Shown piece after piece: positions 32,550 to 38,117 of a DNA stretch of 38,117 bases. Location: positions 1-38,117 of the forward strand of contig CACWJZ010000010.1 in assembly GCA_902761365.1 (NCBI GenBank). The letters run 5' to 3'. Numbering within the stretch: the first letter of the stretch is position 1; every line of letters begins with the position of its first letter. The notes under the pieces are model-generated. The model had not been told where the DNA came from. It did not search any database and saw only the letters and a program-made list of their open reading frames with translations. A program made the translations under genes and the position numbers. The stretch comes from an uncultured Eubacteriales bacterium. Its GTDB lineage: Bacteria; Bacillota; Clostridia; Christensenellales; CAG-138.

Positions 32550-32915
32550 AAAAAAGGCAATGAAATACTGTTGCAATGCGCTGCAAGCTCTGCTGCGCAT
32601 TATGAGAGGGTTTATCAATAAGCCGTTTGTTATCTCCCGGAAGAACTTCCTGTTCGCGAACACACCGTCGGGCGCCCGGAGCAGTGCTGTATTGTTCAGC
32701 CTGATCGAAACGGCGAAAGAGAACGGGCTCGACCCATACCTGTACCTGGTCTGGCTGCTGAAGGAGGCGCCTGCCCGGTTCGCCACCGACAGAGACTGGG
32801 CAGAATCCCTCCTGCCCCAATACGCGCCGGACTTCTGCAGAACTTAACAACCTATCTCCCGAGCAACGGCAGGGCCGCTTTTCGCGGCCTCGTGCAATTT
32901 TTGTTTGACGCTTAC
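32550..32915 (+). mobile_element. IS66 family right-end remnant
   Basis: A frame ending at 32847 reads NKPFVISRKNFLF, then ANTPSGARSSAVLFSLIETA and ENGLDPYLYLVWLL. This is the well-known C-terminal part of IS66 transposases. The catalytic domain is absent and the left part of the fragment (from about 32550) aligns poorly, so it is a dead remnant. At 32902-32915 TGTTTGACGCTTAC ends in the complement of GTAAGCG, the usual start of IS66 terminal repeats, which marks the right end of the element. No left end is seen. Confidence 0.8.
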
Positions 32916-32989
32916 TTTTCAATACTGGTTCATCACTGTGATTATCGCGCATCAAATTGATTCATAAAGTCCGTAAAATTCATTGAAAT

Positions 32990-33024
32990 AAGCGCGTCGA
33001 GGGAGACCTCGATGCGCAGTTTTT
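32990..33024 (+). terminator. Dispersed repeat, copy 2, with terminator shape
   Basis: GCGC and TCGAGG pair with CCTCGA and GCGC around a GAGA loop (32992-33017), followed by five T at 33020-33024. The first 26 bases match 19278-19303 at 23 positions. No gene reads into it, so it is probably left over from lost DNA. Confidence 0.6.
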
Positions 33025-33059
33025 CGTTCATTTTGACAAAAATCGGAGGGAGGTTATAA

Positions 33060-33187
33060 GGCTTTTCGCATCAATTCTGTCGTCAAAGTGTCGTCAAAAT
33101 GTCGTCAAAACGCCTTTTTATGCATTTTTGGATAAACGAAAAAATGAAAAAGTCCCTAATTTAGGGACTTTTTGTGGTTGCGGGGGA
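33060..33187 (+). mobile_element. Integrase-tail-like junction, right border of the catabolic island
   Basis: Three tandem 11-base units TGTCGTCAAAR (33078-33110) are read as CRQSVVKMSSKR in one frame, then come a palindromic terminator with AAAAAGTCCC arms (33147-33173) and TTTTTGTGGTTGCGGGGGA (33169-33187). The final 19 bases match 23141-23159 at 17 positions. I read this as the tail of a lost tyrosine integrase next to a tRNA-like attachment end; that is an inference, since no catalytic domain survives. Confidence 0.45.
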
Positions 33188-33425
33188 GATTTTCATTGAG
33201 TACGCAAATGAAGCATTCCCGTTCCTGCTGGGCAGAAAGGGCACTTTTGACAGAGAAGGCGTATATTTATCGGTGATTTGAAGATGGCCTCGTTCTCTGG
33301 CGAACAACCTGGGTTTTCTCGTGTAAATGCGCATCTGCTGGATACATGACGCGGGGGTCATTGAATCACGCAGAAATACGATAAAACAGCACGGAAAGCC
33401 CGTGCTGTTTGATTATGAGGTGTCG
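33188..33425. other. Intergenic stretch with a short decayed frame
   Basis: The plus strand from about 33186 reads IFIEYANEAFPFLLGRKGTF and on to a stop near 33282, with no start codon. It looks like a protein fragment but I cannot name its family. The rest up to the terminator at 33384 holds nothing I recognise. Confidence 0.35.
33384..33410. terminator. Terminator of the NifX-SlyD fusion gene
   Basis: Eleven-base arms AAACAGCACGG (33384-33394) and CCGTGCTGTTT (33400-33410); on the minus strand the T-run is TTTT. It lies 15 bases after the stop codon. Confidence 0.88.
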
Positions 33426-34283
33426 TTATTTCGATACTTCGATCAATTCGATCGTAAAGTTCAGTTCCTTGCCCGCCATTTCGTGATTGGCGTCGAACGT
33501 GATCGTGGTTTCGTCCTTTGCGACGACCTTGACCGGCACCGGTTGACCGTACGCGTTTCGCAGATACACCCGTTGTCCGACCGAAACGCTCTCTGCGCCA
33601 GGCATGCGCGCGATCTCGACGGAGAAGATCGCGTTGGGATCGGACTCGCCGTACGCTTCGGCGGGGGAGAGATGCACTTCTTTGATCTCGCCGACTTCCA
33701 TATCCGCAACTGCGGCGTCAAAGCCTTTGATCATCTGACCGATGCCGCAGATAAACTCCAACGGTTCGCCGCGATCATACGAGGAATCGAACTGCGTCCC
33801 GTCGTTGAACGTGCCGCGATAGTGCGTGCGGACCTTTTTGCCGACGTTTATACCCGTAAGCTCCGGCTCCGTGTGACAACCGGCGCATCCGGCGCATCCG
33901 CCTTCGCCGCACGAGGCATGTCCATCGTCGTGACAGGAATGGCCTTCTTCATGGTGATGGTCACAGTTCGCTCCGGTATTTTTCAATTCTCCCCGAAGAA
34001 ACGCTTCCACCGCTTCATCGGCGCTGCCTTTTGCACCGGCGCAAAGCTCGACGCCGTTTTCCTCCAAAGCAGCCTGTGCGCCGCCGCCGATGCCGCCGCA
34101 GATCAGAACGTTGATCTTTCGCTCCTTGAGAAGTCCGGCAAGCGCTTCATGACCGCTGCCGTCAGAACCGATCAGCTCGGAAGAAACGATCCTGCCGTCC
34201 TTTACTTCATAAACCTTGAACGTCTCCGTATGTCCGAAGTGCTGAAACACATCGCCGTTTTCATACGTCACAGCAATTCTCAT
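33426..34283 (-). CDS. NifX-like cofactor-binding domain fused to a SlyD-type peptidyl-prolyl isomerase
   Basis: Protein of 285 residues with three parts. Residues 1-105 match the dinitrogenase iron-molybdenum cofactor family (MRIAVTYENGDVFQHFGHTE, then NVLICGGIGGGAQAALEENG). Residues 107-137 are very rich in His and Cys (six Cys, seven His) and look like a metal site. Residues 145-285 are a SlyD-like FKBP with the core VRTHYRGTFNDGTQFDSSYD, the insert-in-flap region, and NHEMAGKELNF at the end. SlyD proteins pair isomerase and metal-chaperone work, normally with the His-rich part at the C-terminus; here it is in the middle. It diverges from a sulfur-relay operon. Inference: a metallocluster or nickel/iron chaperone. 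No nitrogenase genes are present. Confidence 0.9.
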   Translation of the reverse strand: MRIAVTYENGDVFQHFGHTETFKVYEVKDGRIVSSELIGSDGSGHEALAGLLKERKINVLICGGIGGGAQAALEENGVELCAGAKGSADEAVEAFLRGELKNTGANCDHHHEEGHSCHDDGHASCGEGGCAGCAGCHTEPELTGINVGKKVRTHYRGTFNDGTQFDSSYDRGEPLEFICGIGQMIKGFDAAVADMEVGEIKEVHLSPAEAYGESDPNAIFSVEIARMPGAESVSVGQRVYLRNAYGQPVPVKVVAKDETTITFDANHEMAGKELNFTIELIEVSK

Positions 34284-34372
34284 TCAATACTCTCCTTATT
34301 TCCGATATTGCGTCCATTATAACAAGACTTGCTTAAACGTGCAATCTACAGCTAAAAATATAAAAAGCGATT

Positions 34373-34387
34373 TGTAACAATGTTACA
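34373..34387. promoter_or_regulatory. Perfect palindrome, predicted Crp/Fnr-type operator
   Basis: TGTAAC-AAT-GTTACA, in the region shared by the fusion gene and the trx operon, directly upstream of the trx -35 element. The Crp/Fnr-type gene at 37204 in the same operon is the natural candidate to bind it. Confidence 0.65.
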
Positions 34388-34396
34388 GAAGACGGT

Positions 34397-34425
34397 TTAC
34401 TTGTATGGTACACTTCGGGTATACT
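34397..34425 (+). promoter_or_regulatory. Promoter of the trx-CoADR-crp operon
   Basis: TTACTT (34397-34402), 17 bases and TATACT (34420-34425), followed by AGGAGG at 34431 and the thioredoxin start at 34445. The leader is very short. Confidence 0.65.
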
Positions 34426-34444
34426 GAAACAGGAGGATCAGAAA

Positions 34445-34747
34445 ATGCTGACGATCACGAAGGATAATTTCAATGCGCAGGTCCTGCAGTCGGACAAACC
34501 TGTACTGCTGGATTTCTGGGCGACCTGGTGCGGACCTTGCCGCATGTTCGCGCCGATCCTGGCGCAGTTTGCCGAGAAGCACCCGGAGATCAAGGTCGGC
34601 AAGGTGGATGTGGACGAAGAGCCGGAGCTGGCGATGGAACACAGGATCGTGAGCATCCCCTCCTTGGTTTTGTTCCGCGATGGGAAGCTCGAAAAGACAG
34701 CGGTCGGCGCTATGCCGCTCGCTGCGCTGGAAAACTGGATACGATAA
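34445..34747 (+). CDS. trxA: Thioredoxin
   Basis: Protein of 100 residues, a compact thioredoxin. The active site is WATWCGPCRMFAPIL with Cys29 and Cys32, and the cis-proline loop is VSIPSLVLF. It reduces disulfides and persulfides in the cytoplasm. AGGAGG precedes the start, and the next gene starts 13 bases after its stop. As first gene of an operon with a multi-domain CoA-disulfide reductase and sulfurtransferase, it may be the reductant for that sulfur relay rather than the housekeeping thioredoxin. Confidence 0.95.
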   Translation: MLTITKDNFNAQVLQSDKPVLLDFWATWCGPCRMFAPILAQFAEKHPEIKVGKVDVDEEPELAMEHRIVSIPSLVLFRDGKLEKTAVGAMPLAALENWIR

Positions 34748-34760
34748 TCAGGAGGTGTCC

Positions 34761-37223
34761 ATGAGCGAACAGAGAAAAACCGTCATCATCGGCGGCGTTG
34801 CCGGCGGCGCAAGCTGCGCAGCCCGATTGAGAAGACTGGACGCGGACCGCGAGATCGTGATCCTGGAACGCGGCGCGTATATTTCTTATGCAAACTGCGG
34901 CCTGCCGTACCATGTGGGCGACGTGATCAAAAACCGGAGTGTGCTCCTCCTGATGACGCCTGAACGCATGTGGGAACGGTTCCGCATCGACGTGCGCGTG
35001 CAGAACGAAGTAACGAAGATCGACCGCGTGAAGAAGACGGTCACCGTCCGAAAAACCGAGACCGGTGAAACGTACGAGCAGCCCTACGACGATCTGGTGA
35101 TCGCAACCGGTTCGTCGCCGCTGCGTCCGCGCATCCCCGGCATCGATACCCCGAGGATCAAAACACTGTGGACCGTGCCCGACATGGACGAGATCCGCGC
35201 CATGGTGCAGAGCGGTACGCTGAGGACCGCGGCGGTGATCGGCGGCGGGTTCATCGGCCTCGAGATGGCGGAGAACCTGCATCACGCGGGCCTTCAGGTG
35301 TCGCTTATCGAAGCTCTCGATCAGGTCATGGCGCCGGTTGACTTTGAGATGGCGCAGATGCTCCACGAGAACATCCGCAGCCACGGCGTGAAGCTGCACC
35401 TTTCCGACGGCGTGGACAGCTTCAAAGAGCAGGGCGAGCAGGTGGTAGTCACCCTGAAAAGCGGCACGGAAGTCACGGCGGATCTGGTGATCCTGTCCAT
35501 CGGCGTGCGGCCGAACAGCGCGCTTGCAAGGGACGCAGGGCTTAAGCTCAATGAACGCGGAGGGATCGTCGTGGACGAACACATGCGCACCAATGATCCG
35601 TCTGTCTACGCCGTGGGCGACGTGATCGAGGTGGAGGACTTTGTGTTCAAAGGCCGCACCATGGTACCGCTGGCGGGTCCTGCCAACAAGCAGGGCAGGA
35701 TCGTGGCGGACGTGCTGGCGGGCAGGGATTCCACGTACAAGGGCACGCAGGGCTCCTCAGTCGCCAAGGTCTTCGACCTTACCGTCGCGTCCACCGGCGC
35801 TAACGAGAAGACGCTCAAAAAGCGCGGTATGGAGAAGGGCGCCGACTACGAAAGCCTGATCATCACCCAGAATTCCCATGCGGGTTACTATCCCGGCGCC
35901 GCGCCCATGACGCTGAAGCTCCTGTTCGCTCCCGATTCCGGACGCATATTCGGCGCACAGATCGTGGGCCGCGAAGGCGTGGACAAGCGCATCGACACCA
36001 TCGGCGTCACCATGCGGCTGGGCGGCACGGTCTCGGACCTCAAGGATCTGGAGCTTGCCTATGCGCCGCCGTACTCCTCAGCGAAGGATCCGGTCAACAT
36101 GGCGGGGTACGTGGCGGAGAACATCCGCACGGGGCTCGTCAGGATCGCCCCCTACGACGCGCCGATGACCGATCCGGAGGCAACGCTTCTGGATGTGCGC
36201 GAGGAGGCGGAGGTCATGGCGTACGCCGTGCCAAACGCGATCAACATCCCGCTCGGCAAGCTTCGCGTAAGAATGAACGAGCTCGATCCTGAAAAGCGCA
36301 TCATCGTGTTCTGCGGGATCGGCGTCCGCGCCTATACGGCTGCACGCATCCTGGATCAGAACGGATTCAAAAATACAGAAGTCTACCCGGGCGGCGTTCG
36401 CCTGTATCAGGCCAACTATCCCGACCCAGAAGAAGGACCGATCGCGGACGTAAAGAAGGAGGTCTCCGTGGAACAGGCAACCATTACGAACAAGATCCGC
36501 CTGGACTGCTGCGGCATGCAGTGCCCTGGCCCGATCATGGAGGTATTCAGATCCGTCAAAGAGATGAAGGACGGCGAGCTTCTGGAGGTCTCCGCGTCCG
36601 ATCCGGGCTTTGCGAAGGACATCGCTTCCTGGTGCAAGCGCACCGGCAACACGCTGGTTTCCAACGAGGAGCGCGACGGTGCATACGTCGCCACTATCCG
36701 CCGCGGAACGAACGCGCCCGCCGTGCAGAAGGCAGCGCAGGCCGACGCTGCGCCGAAGGGCAAGACCATCATCGTGTTCGACGGCGATATGGATAAAGTG
36801 CTGGCGAGCTTCGTCATAGCAAACGGCGCTTTGGCCATGGGCCGGCCGGTGACCATGTTCTTCACCTTCTGGGGATTGACTGCCCTTCGCAAGACGGAAA
36901 AGGTGCCGGTAAAGAAGTCTTTGATCGAGAAGATGTTCGGGTTCATGCTGCCTCGGGGTGCAGGGAAGCTCAAGCTGTCCAAGATGAACATGGGCGGCAT
37001 GGGCACCGCCATGATGCAGGGTATCATGAAGGACAAGAACATCGACTCGCTGGAGACCATGATGAAGAAGGCAATGGAAAACGGCGTCAAGATCATCGCC
37101 TGCTCCATGAGCATGGACGTTATGGGTATCCATCCCGAGGAACTGATCGACGGCGTGGAGATCGGCGGCGTCGGCACGTATTTGGGCGACGCGGAGGAAT
37201 CCGATGTCAACCTCTTCATCTGA
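34761..37223 (+). CDS. CoA-disulfide reductase-rhodanese-TusA-DsrE fusion protein
   Basis: Protein of 820 residues. Residues 1-450 form a CoA-disulfide reductase: FAD loop IIGGVAGGASCAARL, redox Cys46 in SYANCGLPY, NAD loop IGGGFIGLEMAE (160-171) and the dimer part with YAPPYSSAKDPVN. Residues 465-555 are a rhodanese with Cys518 in IVFCGIGVRAY. Residues 577-650 are a TusA domain with Cys588 in CCGMQCPGPIM. Residues 668-820 are a DsrE-type domain with a conserved-looking cysteine in IIACSMSMDVMG. All four sulfur-carrying positions are present. The protein can pass persulfide sulfur along and reduce CoA disulfide or persulfide with NAD(P)H. AGGAGG fixes the start at 34761. It overlaps the regulator gene by 20 bases. 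Confidence 0.94.
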   Translation: MSEQRKTVIIGGVAGGASCAARLRRLDADREIVILERGAYISYANCGLPYHVGDVIKNRSVLLLMTPERMWERFRIDVRVQNEVTKIDRVKKTVTVRKTETGETYEQPYDDLVIATGSSPLRPRIPGIDTPRIKTLWTVPDMDEIRAMVQSGTLRTAAVIGGGFIGLEMAENLHHAGLQVSLIEALDQVMAPVDFEMAQMLHENIRSHGVKLHLSDGVDSFKEQGEQVVVTLKSGTEVTADLVILSIGVRPNSALARDAGLKLNERGGIVVDEHMRTNDPSVYAVGDVIEVEDFVFKGRTMVPLAGPANKQGRIVADVLAGRDSTYKGTQGSSVAKVFDLTVASTGANEKTLKKRGMEKGADYESLIITQNSHAGYYPGAAPMTLKLLFAPDSGRIFGAQIVGREGVDKRIDTIGVTMRLGGTVSDLKDLELAYAPPYSSAKDPVNMAGYVAENIRTGLVRIAPYDAPMTDPEATLLDVREEAEVMAYAVPNAINIPLGKLRVRMNELDPEKRIIVFCGIGVRAYTAARILDQNGFKNTEVYPGGVRLYQANYPDPEEGPIADVKKEVSVEQATITNKIRLDCCGMQCPGPIMEVFRSVKEMKDGELLEVSASDPGFAKDIASWCKRTGNTLVSNEERDGAYVATIRRGTNAPAVQKAAQADAAPKGKTIIVFDGDMDKVLASFVIANGALAMGRPVTMFFTFWGLTALRKTEKVPVKKSLIEKMFGFMLPRGAGKLKLSKMNMGGMGTAMMQGIMKDKNIDSLETMMKKAMENGVKIIACSMSMDVMGIHPEELIDGVEIGGVGTYLGDAEESDVNLFI

Positions 37224-37884
37224 AATCAGAAAGCAGCTTTCGGCGCTCCCTTTCTGGGGAGCGCTGACGGCGCGCGAACAGGAAACCATGCAGTCCTGCG
37301 CTCAGATCAGAAGCTATGCAAGGGACGAGCTGATCTACTCCAAGGAGCAGGAATGTCTCGGGCTCATCCGTGTGCTGTCCGGCTCGGTCCACACGGTCAT
37401 GCTGTCCGCCGAAGGCAGGGAGGTGCGGCTCTATCGCGTCGACGAAAAAGACACGGACGTGTTGTCTGCATCATGCGTGATGAATCAGATCACATTTGAA
37501 ACGCAGATGGTCGCGGATTCCGACTGTACGCTGTTGATCGTGCCGGCGGTCTGTCTGTCTAATTTCAAGGAGAATAACCTGCATGTACGCAGTTTCCTGT
37601 TTGAAAAGCTAGGCGAACGGTTTTCCGACGTAATGCTGAAGATGCAGGCAATCCTGTTTACGCGGCTGGACCAACGGATCGCACAAGCGCTCCTTTCACG
37701 CGGCAGCACGACCGTACGTATCACCCACGAACAGCTGGCCGGCGAGATCAATTCGACGCGCGAAGCCGTCTCCCGCATTTTGAAAGACATGGAGCGTCAA
37801 TCTCTGATCCGTCTCGGCAGAGGACAGATCACGCTTTCCGATCCCGATGCGCTGCGCATGCTCGCTGGCGAAGAGAACCCGTAA
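37204..37884 (+). CDS. Crp/Fnr family transcriptional regulator
   Basis: Protein of 226 residues: a cyclic-nucleotide-binding-like beta-barrel (about 15-125), a long dimer helix (about 130-155) and a Crp-type helix-turn-helix (THEQLAGEINSTREAVSRIL). It has several cysteines (about residues 32, 51, 91, 108, 117) but no Fnr-type N-terminal cluster motif, so a thiol or persulfide sensor is possible. The start ATG lies inside the preceding gene with GGAGG before it, so production is coupled to the sulfur-relay protein. It probably binds the palindrome at 34373 and controls its own operon, and perhaps the divergent fusion gene. Confidence 0.92.
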   Translation: MSTSSSEIRKQLSALPFWGALTAREQETMQSCAQIRSYARDELIYSKEQECLGLIRVLSGSVHTVMLSAEGREVRLYRVDEKDTDVLSASCVMNQITFETQMVADSDCTLLIVPAVCLSNFKENNLHVRSFLFEKLGERFSDVMLKMQAILFTRLDQRIAQALLSRGSTTVRITHEQLAGEINSTREAVSRILKDMERQSLIRLGRGQITLSDPDALRMLAGEENP

Positions 37885-37921
37885 TCTCAGTTGACTTTGT
37901 TGCAATGGGAGAAAACAATTT

Positions 37922-37948
37922 GCGGCACACCGAAACCCGGTGTGCCGC
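37922..37948 (+). terminator. Hairpin after the crp-type gene
   Basis: Eleven-base arms GCGGCACACCG (37922-37932) and CGGTGTGCCGC (37938-37948). No T-run follows directly; five T occur about 20 bases later. It probably ends the operon. Confidence 0.65.
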
Positions 37949-38117
37949 TCGCAACCAAACCGCACTGTTTTTATGTTCATATTATCCATTGTGTGGCAAT
38001 AGATCCATACAGTGCCGATTTGGTTGTGGAGGAAGGATCCTTATCCTCGATACAGACTTGCCTGCCGATACTGTTCGCATATGAGCAGCATGGCATATAG
38101 AAGAGATGAAAAAACAG
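37949..38117. other. Right edge of the window, no gene recognised
   Basis: The last 169 bases hold no frame with a convincing start site or family sequence. A gene beyond the window may begin near the end. Confidence 0.4.

Noticed and set aside
33078-33110. Three tandem 11-base units as a possible CRISPR or iteron array
   Set aside because: Units are directly adjacent with no spacers and only three copies, and they read as an integrase-like tail.
33169-33187. A tRNA gene at the GGTTGCGGGGG string
   Set aside because: Only the acceptor-end-like part is present; no cloverleaf can be built on either strand, and the same holds for 23141-23159.
33426-34283. Evidence for nitrogen fixation from the NifX-like domain
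   Set aside because: No nifHDK or nifB-type gene is near, and this domain family is widespread in non-fixing Clostridia.
37891-38100. Small plus-strand frame of 69 codons at the right end
   Set aside because: It runs through the hairpin at 37922-37948 and has no ribosome site or recognisable sequence.

Overview
The window looks like a chromosomal stretch from a GC-rich member of the Clostridia (Bacillota). Supporting signs are the ribosomal protein S9 sequence, strong AGGAGG-type ribosome binding sites, YesM/YesN-like and LytS-like two-component systems, LplB/LplC-type sugar permeases, DUF624 and DUF554 membrane proteins, and many rho-independent terminators. The order or family cannot be fixed from the sequence alone; a Christensenellales-like gut lineage is a guess.

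Layout. (1) 1-3.4 kb: end of the S9 operon, a DUF308-UbiB pair on the minus strand, then a decayed 2-hydroxyacid dehydrogenase and a repeated hairpin. (2) 3.4-16.9 kb: a carbohydrate locus. One minus-strand operon encodes a GH94 phosphorylase (closest by motifs to N,N'-diacetylchitobiose phosphorylase), a hexose-phosphate mutase and an AraC-type response regulator. A second encodes two ABC permeases and a secreted binding protein, and a third a YesM-like histidine kinase and a lipoprotein binding protein. A DUF624 membrane protein and an Eis-like acetyltransferase lie between them on the plus strand. The parts fit uptake of an oligosaccharide, phosphorolysis to a sugar 1-phosphate, and isomerisation to the 6-phosphate. 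(3) 17-19.4 kb: an AT-richer patch with a flavin reductase, a broken GIY-YIG gene, a TfoX-N protein and a GNAT gene fused in frame to the tail of a second flavin reductase. (4) 19.4-22.9 kb: a secreted SH3 protein and a LytS-like kinase with a response regulator that has a SARP-like output domain.

(5) 23.1-32.4 kb: a self-contained catabolic island. A LysR regulator and a cysteine-rich small protein diverge from tctC-tctB-tctA, an MBL-fold hydrolase, an amidohydrolase and DUF554. Facing them is an RraA-like aldolase plus a 3-hydroxyacid dehydrogenase. The same 16-base palindrome lies about 65 bases upstream of the predicted start of both the tct and the rraA transcripts, which argues that LysR controls the whole island. 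Both borders carry relics resembling integrase tails.

(6) 32.5-33.4 kb: IS66 right-end remnant, tandem repeats and terminators. (7) 33.4-38.1 kb: a redox and sulfur locus. A NifX-like/SlyD fusion protein diverges from thioredoxin, a four-domain CoA-disulfide reductase-rhodanese-TusA-DsrE protein and a Crp/Fnr regulator, with a perfect palindrome in the shared upstream region.

The two most promising candidates for something undescribed are the LysR/Tct/RraA island and the NifX-SlyD fusion facing the sulfur-relay operon.
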